From the NCBI GenBank assembly GCA_963827085.1, contig CAWGZY010000001.1:186001-250000 (forward strand): 64,000 nucleotides of DNA, read 5' to 3'. The position numbers were made by a program, and so were the translations under genes. Of the stretch, positions 51,062 to 59,435 are shown in pieces. This DNA comes from JAGVPT01 sp963827085 (GTDB taxonomy: Bacteria > Bacteroidota > Ignavibacteria > UBA10030 > UBA8401). Numbering within the stretch: position 1 is the stretch's first letter; each line of letters opens with the position of its first letter. The notes beneath the pieces were generated by a model. The model saw only the letters and a program-made list of their open reading frames with translations, made no database searches and was not told the DNA's origin.

Positions 51062-51243
51062 GGTAGTGTCGTAATTTAGGAAAGGTGTGAAGCTTGTTCA
51101 CGCAAAGTCGCTAAGCCGCAAAGAGAATGGACATGTATCCCTTGCGGCTTAGCGTCTGGCGAGGCCATCCTCTTGGGATTTGCGCGATATTTTCAGCTCT
51201 CCGTAAAAAGTCCCTTGGACTTTGTTCTCATTAAGACACTACC
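51062..51243. mobile_element. MITE-like element, copy 2 (182 bp)
   Basis: Starts GGTAGTGTCGTAAT and ends ATTAAGACACTACC, so the terminal inverted repeats match at 13 of 14 positions. Flanks AAATTCCT (51054-51061) and AAATTGCT (51244-51251) look like an 8-bp target duplication with one mismatch. In inverted orientation the interior agrees with copy 1 almost throughout, including the GCTAAGCCGCAA hairpin. No ORF. Confidence 0.82.
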
Positions 51244-51357
51244 AAATTGCTTTTTCTCTGCCCGGTTCTCTGTAACATTTCCGCTCAACTTACCGTATTG
51301 ATATCGAGATACACTATCAGGACTTCCTCTAACTGACACATTTCCAAGGATCCTTCA

Positions 51358-52449
51358 ATGAAAAAGAAGATATTCATCTCTTCATTCGCGGTAGTTGCAT
51401 TGACCGTCGCCGGGTTTCTCTTCTTCGGAAATTCCAAGAGCTCCAAAGACACCGAACTTCCGAAAGTGAAAATTTCGAGGGGCAACATCATCGATAAAGC
51501 TCTAGCCGTCGGTACGATCGAGCCGGAAAATGAAATTTCCGTGAAGTCGAAAGTCGGAGGCGTGGTGAAGCGCATCTTCGCCGATGCCGGAACGTTTGTG
51601 AACGCGGGGGATCCATTACTCGAAGTGAAGCCCGACCCGGCGCCGCAGGAACTCGCCGATGCGAAAAGAGGAGTAGAGCTTGCACAGGTCGAGGTTGATA
51701 ATGTGTCGAAGGATATTGTGCGGGAAGAGGCGATGTTCAAGAAAAAAATGATTTCGAGCAAAGAATATGAAGACGCACAGCGCAAAGCTCAGGAAGGCGA
51801 CCTCCATCTGAAAATTGCTAAGGAGAATCTCGCGCTTCTCGAAAGCGGGCGAGTCGATATCGGTAACACCAAAATTGAGTCTATTGTAAAGGCGCCCATC
51901 AGCGGGTTTGTGCTCAGCAAGGCGGTCCAGGTCGGCGACCCGGTAACTCCCCTGACAACGTACCAGGAAGGGACAGTGTTGATGAAGATGGCGAGCATGG
52001 AACGGCTTCTCTTTAAAGGAACCGTGGATGAGATCGATGTCGGCAAATTGAAAGAAGGAATGATGACCGAGTTGAAAGTCGGAGCACTGCCAAACGATAC
52101 CATTCAGGGAACGCTCCGAAAAATATCGTTGAAGGCCGACAAGAAAGAGAACGCCACTGTTTTCGCGATTGAAATTCTCATTCCAAAGACGAGCAACGCG
52201 ACGCTGCGCGCCGGATACTCGGCGAACGCAAACATCATCATCCAAAAGAAAGAAAACGTGCTGATGATCCCGGAGCGCGTTGTCACCTTTCGAAACGATT
52301 CAGCGATCGTGAAGCTCGCCCTTGCAGCCGGCATGGAAGAACAGCGCGTGATCAAAACCGGCTTGAGCGATGCAATCAATATTGAAGTGCTCGACGGGTT
52401 GAAAGAGGGAGACGAAGTGTTCGAGAAACCGGTGAAGAAAATCGATTAA
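51358..52449 (+). CDS. Efflux periplasmic adaptor (HlyD/MacA type)
   Basis: 363 residues. N-terminal membrane anchor (about 4-24), a barrel-sandwich with VKSKVGGVVKRIFADAGTFVNAGDPL, a helical hairpin (about 105-170), the second lipoyl half APISGFVLSKAVQVGDPV and a beta-barrel. Connects an inner-membrane MacB-type ABC complex to an outer-membrane channel. It starts the three-gene set with the two permeases that follow; 2 bases separate it from the next gene. Confidence 0.93.
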   Translation: MKKKIFISSFAVVALTVAGFLFFGNSKSSKDTELPKVKISRGNIIDKALAVGTIEPENEISVKSKVGGVVKRIFADAGTFVNAGDPLLEVKPDPAPQELADAKRGVELAQVEVDNVSKDIVREEAMFKKKMISSKEYEDAQRKAQEGDLHLKIAKENLALLESGRVDIGNTKIESIVKAPISGFVLSKAVQVGDPVTPLTTYQEGTVLMKMASMERLLFKGTVDEIDVGKLKEGMMTELKVGALPNDTIQGTLRKISLKADKKENATVFAIEILIPKTSNATLRAGYSANANIIIQKKENVLMIPERVVTFRNDSAIVKLALAAGMEEQRVIKTGLSDAINIEVLDGLKEGDEVFEKPVKKID

Positions 52450-52451
52450 CG

Positions 52452-53687
52452 ATGGACCAACTCCGCACCATACTCTCGGAATTTATTCTTGATCTGCGCA
52501 TGCAAAAACTGCGCGTATTCCTGACCGTTTTCGGGATTACGTGGGGGACGGTTGCGATCATCGTGCTTATTGCATTCGGACTCGGTTTCAAAAAACAGCT
52601 GAGCACCAATATGCACGGTATCGGCGAAAGCATCTCCATCATGTTTCCCGGCAAAACGACGAAAGCGTATGAAGGATTCGGGACGGGGAGGCAGATATCG
52701 TTTATAGAAGAGGATGCGAAACTGGTTGAGTCTCAGGTATCCGGGGTTCGGGCGATCAGCCCGGAGTATATTAAATGGCGCGTCCCCGTTCACGTCGGTG
52801 AAAATATTCTCAACCCCGCAATCACGGGGGTCTATCCGATTTATGCCGAGATGAGGAACATCATTCCCGAGACGGGGGGAAGATTCGTGGACGACCTCGA
52901 CATGAAAGAGCGGAGGAGAGTTGTCCTTCTCGGCGACAAAGTGAAAGAGTTTTTATTTGGGGAAACCCAAGCTGTAGGAAAACTAATTTATGTCGGTGAC
53001 GTCCCGTTTACCGTGATTGGCGTGATGCAGAAGAAAACACAGAATTCATCGTACAATTCGCGAGACCAGGATCGGATTTTTATCCCGGCATCGACGTACT
53101 CCTCGGTGTTCGGCGAAATACATCTTCAGAATATTATCTTCCAGCCTAAAGACCCGTCTAAGGCGGAGGAGGTGGATGACCAGGTGAGGGAGGTGCTTGG
53201 GAAACGTTACAGGTTCGACCCCACCGACCACGATGCTGTCTGGATTTGGGATACAAGCATGTTCGATAAATTTCTCTTTTACTTTTTCCTCGCCTTTAAT
53301 TTGTTTATGGGATTGATCGGGAGTTTCACGCTGGCAGTCGGCGGGATCGGAGTTGCCAACATCATGTATATTGTCGTGCAGGAGCGAATCAAAGAAATCG
53401 GCATCAAACGGGCGGTCGGGGCAAAGCGGTCGAATATTCTCTTCCAGTTTTTCATGGAAACATTTTTCATCATCTCGATCGGCTCGTCGGTCGGGTTTGC
53501 GATCGCGTACGGCATCATTCAAGTGATGCAATTAATCCCCATTCAGGAATTTGTTGGAACGCCGGTGCTTTCTTTACAGGTTACGGCGGCGACTATTTTT
53601 GTTCTCTCCGTCATCGGTTTTACGGCGGGAGTAATGCCCGCCCGGCGTGCGGCGAATTTGGATGTTGTTGAATGTTTAAGAACATAG
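52452..53687 (+). CDS. MacB/FtsX-type ABC permease
   Basis: 411 residues. An N-terminal membrane segment (WGTVAIIVLIAFGLG region), a periplasmic MacB_PCD domain (about 50-270), then three membrane segments of the FtsX domain with IKEIGIKRAVGAKRSNILFQF (in part). No nucleotide-binding domain. Works with an ATPase that is not in the window. Confidence 0.92.
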   Translation: MDQLRTILSEFILDLRMQKLRVFLTVFGITWGTVAIIVLIAFGLGFKKQLSTNMHGIGESISIMFPGKTTKAYEGFGTGRQISFIEEDAKLVESQVSGVRAISPEYIKWRVPVHVGENILNPAITGVYPIYAEMRNIIPETGGRFVDDLDMKERRRVVLLGDKVKEFLFGETQAVGKLIYVGDVPFTVIGVMQKKTQNSSYNSRDQDRIFIPASTYSSVFGEIHLQNIIFQPKDPSKAEEVDDQVREVLGKRYRFDPTDHDAVWIWDTSMFDKFLFYFFLAFNLFMGLIGSFTLAVGGIGVANIMYIVVQERIKEIGIKRAVGAKRSNILFQFFMETFFIISIGSSVGFAIAYGIIQVMQLIPIQEFVGTPVLSLQVTAATIFVLSVIGFTAGVMPARRAANLDVVECLRT

Positions 53688-53710
53688 TTCAGACGAAGGT
53701 GTGTCGAGAC

Positions 53711-53796
53711 AAAGATGTAGAACACTTTGTTAATTCCTTTAAGTCAGATTTCAAAATCATCGCGATCGATTAAGAAAGTGTCCTGCATCTTTTTTA
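53711..53796 (+). terminator. Inverted repeat ending in a T-tract between the permeases
   Basis: AAAGATGTAGAACACTTT near 53712 and AAAGTGTCCTGCATCTTT near 53776 are complementary apart from a small internal mismatch, followed by TTT. It may reduce read-through between the two permease genes. Confidence 0.45.
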
Positions 53797-53811
53797 AACA
53801 GAACCGAGACC

Positions 53812-55053
53812 ATGTGGCTTGAACTTCTCAGAGAATTTTTCTACGACTTGAATGCACACCGCACTCGCGCAATTCTTACCCTTGTAGCTATTACGTGGGG
53901 AACGATCGCCGTGGTGCTTCTTCTTTCCTTCGGGGAAGGATTGACGGACAGGCTGACCGACGGATTGATCAACGCCGGCAACCGCATCATGATCGTGTAC
54001 CCCGGCGAAACCGGCTTGAGTTTCGAAGGGCTCCCGAAAGGCCGGCGTGTGCGCATGGTCGAGGAGGATGTCGATATGCTTCGCCAGACGATCCCCGCGA
54101 TTGAGACGGCAAGCCCGCAATACCGCGCCAATATGACGCTGACTTACAAGAAACTTTCTATGACGACCGAGTGCGAAGGTGTGAATGCGGAGTTCGAAGA
54201 AATGCGGCGCATGTATCCGGCGGGGGGAGGGAGATTTTTGAACGCAATCGATGTTGCTCAGGAGCGGAGGGTGATTTTTCTTGGCGCAAAAATCGCTAAA
54301 GATATATTCAACGATGAATATCCGGTTGGGAAAGTTTTGTTCGCGGACGGAGTTCCGTTTACCGTCGTCGGCATTATGCAGGAAAAACTTCAAACATCCA
54401 TGAACAACGGCCCGGACGACCGGCGCGCGATTATTCCCTACACCTCGTTCCGAACGATGTACGGGAACCAGTATGTGAATTCTATTGTGGTCCGCCCGAG
54501 CGACCCGGGGAAGCAGAAGATGGTGAAAAGCGAGTTGTACCGCGTCCTGGGGAGAAAATACCGTTTCGATCCCTCCGATGAACGCGCTCTCGGTATTTGG
54601 GATTTCATCGAGGATGAAGCCATCAACAGGAAGGTTGGTCTCGGCATCTCGATCTTTTTGGGATCGGTCGGTTTCCTCACGTTGTTGATCGCCGGCGTCG
54701 GCGTTGCCAACGTGATGTATGTCGTTGTTAAAGAGCGAACGAAAGAAATCGGCATCAAAATGGCGATCGGTGCCAGAAAAGGGTACATCCTTTTTCAGTT
54801 TGTGTTCGAAGCGCTCCTCATCTCTTTTCTCGGGGGATTCATCGGCATGATGTTTTCGTGGGGGGTCGTTTCACTCGTTAGAACGATTCCTGCCGATGAC
54901 GGGCCGATGCAATTCCTCGGCAGGCCGATACTGTCACTGAATATTATGTTTCTCACTGCCGGCATCCTTGCCCTAATTGGTGTGTTGGCAGGATTCTTCC
55001 CGGCTCGAAAAGCTGCAAATGTTGATCCCGTGGAATCGCTGCGGTACGAATAA
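53812..55053 (+). CDS. MacB/FtsX-type ABC permease, second copy
   Basis: 413 residues with the same layout as the preceding permease (WGTIAVVLLLSFGEG, MacB_PCD, three C-terminal membrane segments with ERTKEIGIKMAIGARKG). Clearly a paralogue; the two could form a heterodimer with one adaptor. No ATPase gene follows. Confidence 0.92.
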   Translation: MWLELLREFFYDLNAHRTRAILTLVAITWGTIAVVLLLSFGEGLTDRLTDGLINAGNRIMIVYPGETGLSFEGLPKGRRVRMVEEDVDMLRQTIPAIETASPQYRANMTLTYKKLSMTTECEGVNAEFEEMRRMYPAGGGRFLNAIDVAQERRVIFLGAKIAKDIFNDEYPVGKVLFADGVPFTVVGIMQEKLQTSMNNGPDDRRAIIPYTSFRTMYGNQYVNSIVVRPSDPGKQKMVKSELYRVLGRKYRFDPSDERALGIWDFIEDEAINRKVGLGISIFLGSVGFLTLLIAGVGVANVMYVVVKERTKEIGIKMAIGARKGYILFQFVFEALLISFLGGFIGMMFSWGVVSLVRTIPADDGPMQFLGRPILSLNIMFLTAGILALIGVLAGFFPARKAANVDPVESLRYE

Positions 55054-55282
55054 AATGTCAATGGTGCTGCGCATTTGCATGGTATCTGCGAAGAACACGA
55101 AGAAACACGAAAGTTTAGATTCGCTCCATTAGATGCAATACTTTAACCTGCTTAAATACATCCTCTTCGTCAACTCAGTGGGTAGTTCAATTGAAACAAT
55201 CGACAGCCAATCCGAATTTGTAGGAACTGCTCGTTAACAGATTCGCCGTCGTCAGAATAATGCCGCGGGATTTTAGATCTCA

Positions 55283-55513
55283 TCAAACAATCGTTCGTCC
55301 GAAAAATGGATGCGTTTCCTGGCGGGTGTCCGATTCTTGCGCTTCAACTAACGTTAGTAGTTCCATCAACTCTTTTTTGCAGCAGGTACATTCCATCACA
55401 TGACGCAAGATTTGACTTGGCAGCCGATATGAAGCGTTAAGCATGATCGCATCTGCATAAAGAGCGAACTCTTCATCGGTCAGATGTGCAGTAGATTTTT
55501 GCATATACCCCAT
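55283..55513 (-). CDS. Small anti-sigma-like zinc-finger peptide
   Basis: 76 residues. LTDEEFALYADAI followed by H38, C42 and C45 in RHVMECTCCKKEL is the HxxxCxxC pattern of ZAS-type anti-sigma factors, but there is no membrane segment and no sigma factor gene nearby. It may be a truncated or soluble relative. A second ATG at residue 4 is possible. Confidence 0.55.
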   Translation of the reverse strand: MGYMQKSTAHLTDEEFALYADAIMLNASYRLPSQILRHVMECTCCKKELMELLTLVEAQESDTRQETHPFFGRTIV

Positions 55514-55719
55514 TTAGGTTCTCTCAATTGCATTCGCGCAAAGATTCAATAGAATGTTCTGAACCCCAATCAACAAATCCCTTTACCTCTACATTCATCG
55601 TTTTTCTCCGTCGGAAGCCTCACTTCCATGAAGATTCGGCATTTCAAAATCCGTAATAAGGTGGTGAATTTTTTTACCGGTGTTTCATATTTCTGAAATG
55701 TCCCCACATATACAGTTGG

Positions 55720-56037
55720 TTACGTGGCTCGTTTCGGCTTTGCTCTCCTTTTTGACATAAGCGCTGATTGATGAAGCAATTCAGGGTCGGCATGGAGAAA
55801 TGCCTCTTGAAGCCCGTCTAAGGGGAAAAGGACATTAATTGGTTTTTTTAGTGCACCCGCTATTTTTACTGCTTCAGTAATGCTGGGGTCATATCCCTGA
55901 TTGACAATCCTTTGTAATCGCTGATAATGGATGTTTGTTACGGCGGAAAGCCATGTCAGTTTCCTTCCATCGTCCTTTAAAACACCTTTCAGAGCTGTAA
56001 TCGAATTCTTGCTTTGTTTGTTTTCGTTTTTTTTCAT
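55720..56037 (-). CDS. HTH regulator (XRE/Cro-like)
   Basis: 105 residues from the ATG at 56037. The middle (LTWLSAVTNIHYQRLQRIVNQGYDPSITEAVKIAGAL, in part) is a Cro/C1 helix-turn-helix, with the recognition helix near IHYQRLQRI. The N- and C-terminal tails are Lys-rich. Divergent from the next HTH gene; a strong promoter lies between them. Confidence 0.75.
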   Translation of the reverse strand: MKKNENKQSKNSITALKGVLKDDGRKLTWLSAVTNIHYQRLQRIVNQGYDPSITEAVKIAGALKKPINVLFPLDGLQEAFLHADPELLHQSALMSKRRAKPKRAT

Positions 56038-56066
56038 ATCATTTGCGGTCAAAAGTAAACGCGGAT

Positions 56067-56095
56067 AATATAATAATTAATTATACATTTGTCAA
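56067..56095 (-). promoter_or_regulatory. Strong sigma-70-like promoter of the minus-strand HTH gene
   Basis: Minus strand TTGACA (56090-56095), 17 bases, TATATT (56067-56072): -35 exact, -10 five of six. It sits in the 79-base gap between the divergent regulators, so either protein could control it. Confidence 0.7.
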
Positions 56096-56116
56096 GCACT
56101 GCTATTATTCTTTATA

Positions 56117-56542
56117 GTGAACGAAAAAACTGAAATAGCCGCCCGGCTGCGGGAAGAGGCTCTGACACGATTTGGATCGATAAAAGCATTCGGCGAAGCT
56201 GTTCAGAAGAACCAGCAATATCTGAATGTCTACTTATCCGGCATCAATTCGCCGGGTCCCAAAGTCCGCAGACTTCTCGAAAAAGCAGGCCTTGATGTCG
56301 CCTACATTATGTCCGGAAGGAAGGGGAAAGACGTTGCGAATGAATCGCATGAAACAAGTCAAGTTCTCCAGCTGATGAAAGAAAAGGGAATCAGGACCGT
56401 CGAAGAATTGCGAGAGCGTCTGGAACGGGAAGAAACAATCAAGCGGCTCCTTGGTTCCGACGTCTATTCAGCGTTTCTTGAAATCGCTGTAGTGAAAGAG
56501 AAGCAAATAAAGTACTCCCCAAAGAAAAAAACACGTATCTGA
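56117..56542 (+). CDS. HTH-domain protein, probable regulator
   Basis: 141 residues from GTG. The first ~65 residues (RFGSIKAFGEAVQKNQQYLNVYLSGINSPG, in part) form a Cro/C1-like helix-turn-helix; the rest is helical and charged (VEELRERLEREETI). Divergent from the HTH gene at 55720-56037. Target unknown; the gap between them is the obvious candidate operator. Confidence 0.7.
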   Translation: MNEKTEIAARLREEALTRFGSIKAFGEAVQKNQQYLNVYLSGINSPGPKVRRLLEKAGLDVAYIMSGRKGKDVANESHETSQVLQLMKEKGIRTVEELRERLEREETIKRLLGSDVYSAFLEIAVVKEKQIKYSPKKKTRI

Positions 56543-56809
56543 CATCCCGGATTTTTCCCGGTGAACGAGCCTCGACGATGACCTGATAGAGCTGCTCAAT
56601 TAAGAGAAGATAATATTTGTGGCGCTGCGAGAAATCTCGCACTTCAATTCTTCACCTTCCTCTTGAATCCATTATCCTAGTTCGTTATATTTTCCGCAAT
56701 CTTTCTCAACGATGGAGAACACGTTCGGAACTCTCCGCCGAATTCACCGTTACGCCTAATCTCCCAAAATATTATTCAACAATTTCAATTATACTTATTG
56801 GGGTGGACA

Positions 56810-59362
56810 ATGAAGACTGCCTTTGCGTTTTTCTTGACGGCTTTTTTCTTTAGCATGGTTGTACGAGGACAGGAGGAAAATCAGACAATGCCGACCATCC
56901 TTCCTACACCGCAGCAAACGACCTTGAAGAATAATCGTTTCAAGATCACTAACGGAACAAAAATTATTCTCGGGACGAATTCCAAACAAGAACAATTCGC
57001 CGCACAGCAAATCAATGATGAAATTGCAGGCAAAAAAGAGGCACAGTTGAAGGTCGTTTCCGAGCATTCGCTCCGCAGGCTTCCTGCCAGCTTCATATTT
57101 ATCGGGAACCCCGCCTCGGAATACGGCCGGCAGTTTTTGAGAGAGAGAAAAGAAACGTTCAAAGCCGAAATGAAGGATGAGGGGTATTTTCTGGACGTTG
57201 ACGCAAACGGCATCATCATCATCGCGGAATCGGAAAAAGGGAAATTTTATGGCGTGATGTCTCTTCTCCAGATGATGCGCCGCAAAAAAAGGAGCGTCGT
57301 CGTGGACGGCGTTACGATCGAGGATTTCCCTCTCGAAAAAATCAGGGGCATTAGCGACGATATCAGCCGCGGCCAGGTCTCCACTGTCGAGAATTTCAAA
57401 AAAGTCATCCGCTTTCTCGCACGCTATAAAATGAACACGTTCAGCCCGTATATTGAAGACATGTTTGTGTTCAAGAACCATCCTCTCATCGGCACAGGGC
57501 GGGGAGCATTGACGCCGCAAGAAGTAAAAGAAATTGATGCATACGCGAAAAAATATTACGTTGATTTGATTCCGACGTTCGAAACTCTAGGCCACTGGGA
57601 AAATATTCTGTCAAAGCCCGAGTATCTTGGCTACGCGGAATTTCCCGGAGCGCAAACGCTGAACGTCTCGGATGAAAAAGTCTACGCTTTGCTGGATGAG
57701 ATGATCGGCGAGTTGTGCGCGTCGTTCAGTTCGCCGTATTTCAACATGGGAGCGGATGAGTCATGGGATGTCGGCTTGGGGGCGAATAAGGAACGGGTTG
57801 CGAAAAACGGTCTTGCCGCTGTTCATGCCGAGCACTATAAACGCGTTGCCGATATCGTAAAAAAATACGGGAAAAAACCGATGATGTACGGCGACATCAT
57901 TCTTAATCAGCCGGAAATACTCGGGAAAATCCCTAAAGACATCACCATCGTCGATTGGCACTATGACGCCTCGTTTGCGTACGGCAGCACGGAAGTTTTT
58001 AAGAAAGCGGGATTCCCGTTCATCGCTTCGCCGGCAGTCTGGACATTTACCGGACCGTTTCCGAATTTTTTGAACACGTTTGTAAATATTCGGAATTTCA
58101 ACAGGGACGGATTCAAGAACGGTTCTGTGGGACTGCTGACTTCCAACTGGAACGACTATGGCGGCGAAGAACTGCGTGAGCTGAATTACTACGGTTACGC
58201 ATGGACCGCCGAGTGTGCCTGGCAGCCGCTGAACGCCGATGTAGATTCGTTCAATAAAGCATTCTTCAAGAATTATTTCGGCACCGATGATTACGGCGAT
58301 CTTCAGTCGGCCTATGCGATTTTTTCCAGTCCGGCCAATGACTATAGCTGGCAGGAGCTCTGGCGTTATCCGATGCTTCCGTTTCGCGGACAGTCGCAGG
58401 AGGAGGGCTCTTTGCCGTTGGCAGTCCGATTACAGAGTATTACATCGACGATGCCGATTGTTCTTTCATTACTCGCGAAAGGGAAAAACGAAATAACGGA
58501 GAATGAAGACCAGCTCCGCTACTTAGAATTTGTCGCCCGCTTAAATTTATGGTTCGCCAAAAAAATGGAAGTTCAGGAAAAGGTCAAACAACTGAGCGCT
58601 TCGGGGAACGTGTCGGCGAACAAAGATTCGGCTGCGGCTGCCATTATCGACTTGTGCACCGATGTTCTGAAGGATCTATCATCGTTGAAGAGTGAATTTG
58701 AAAGACTCTGGCTTGCAACGAACAAATCGGCGGGGCTTGAACTGCTGCTGCTGCGTTACGACCGTCAGGCGGCATACTGGCAGGAAAAAATAGACCAGGT
58801 GAAGCACGGTCAGTTTTGGGTGAACCCGGAAATTGAGAGCGCCTGGATTTATCATCCGAAAGCAAACCCGGGGAAAAAAGATTCTGTGCAGGTGCAGAAA
58901 GCGTATTTCAGAAAGACTTTTAACGTTCCGAAAAACGTACGATCGGCGACGCTGCAGCTGATTGGGGACACACACGCGAAGGTGTCGGTGAACGGGAAGA
59001 ATGTCGGTGAAGTGTATGTCCGCTCCTCCAATTCGTTGAGTGTAGAGCATCAGCGGATAAAAATGTTCTCGATTCTTCCGCTGCTCACCGATTCGTCGAA
59101 TGTCATCGCCGTGGAAGCGGAAACGTTTTCTCCGTCCGGGTCGGCAGGAGTCAACGTGTATTGCGAGCTGGAGCTTGCGGACGGCTCGGTGCAAAAAATT
59201 ATGACCGATGGGTCGTGGAAAGTTACAGACATCGCAACGGGAAATTGGACAGCAGTTTCGTTCAACGATTCTTCCTGGACGAACGCTGTTGCGAAACCTT
59301 ACCCATCCATTGTCATTCGTCCGAATTTTTCAACGGGAAGAGGTTCGTGGATGGAGAGGTAA
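56810..59362 (+). CDS. GH20 beta-N-acetylhexosaminidase, secreted
   Basis: 850 residues from the ATG at 56810, behind GGGGTGG. Signal peptide (TAFAFFLTAFFFSMVV), an N-terminal GH20b-like alpha/beta domain, then the TIM barrel with the catalytic pair D316-E317 in NMGADESWD. The C-terminal ~200 residues look like a beta-sandwich (FRKTFNVPKNVRSATLQL). Releases terminal GlcNAc or GalNAc from glycans or chitin oligomers. With the GH92 enzyme it suggests glycan scavenging. Confidence 0.9.
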   Translation: MKTAFAFFLTAFFFSMVVRGQEENQTMPTILPTPQQTTLKNNRFKITNGTKIILGTNSKQEQFAAQQINDEIAGKKEAQLKVVSEHSLRRLPASFIFIGNPASEYGRQFLRERKETFKAEMKDEGYFLDVDANGIIIIAESEKGKFYGVMSLLQMMRRKKRSVVVDGVTIEDFPLEKIRGISDDISRGQVSTVENFKKVIRFLARYKMNTFSPYIEDMFVFKNHPLIGTGRGALTPQEVKEIDAYAKKYYVDLIPTFETLGHWENILSKPEYLGYAEFPGAQTLNVSDEKVYALLDEMIGELCASFSSPYFNMGADESWDVGLGANKERVAKNGLAAVHAEHYKRVADIVKKYGKKPMMYGDIILNQPEILGKIPKDITIVDWHYDASFAYGSTEVFKKAGFPFIASPAVWTFTGPFPNFLNTFVNIRNFNRDGFKNGSVGLLTSNWNDYGGEELRELNYYGYAWTAECAWQPLNADVDSFNKAFFKNYFGTDDYGDLQSAYAIFSSPANDYSWQELWRYPMLPFRGQSQEEGSLPLAVRLQSITSTMPIVLSLLAKGKNEITENEDQLRYLEFVARLNLWFAKKMEVQEKVKQLSASGNVSANKDSAAAAIIDLCTDVLKDLSSLKSEFERLWLATNKSAGLELLLLRYDRQAAYWQEKIDQVKHGQFWVNPEIESAWIYHPKANPGKKDSVQVQKAYFRKTFNVPKNVRSATLQLIGDTHAKVSVNGKNVGEVYVRSSNSLSVEHQRIKMFSILPLLTDSSNVIAVEAETFSPSGSAGVNVYCELELADGSVQKIMTDGSWKVTDIATGNWTAVSFNDSSWTNAVAKPYPSIVIRPNFSTGRGSWMER

Positions 59363-59435
59363 ACAAATTTGTACTGAGATTCTCTTAATCTTTACGATTT
59401 TGGGAATCTCATTTTCATAATTCAAAGGAGGTTTC

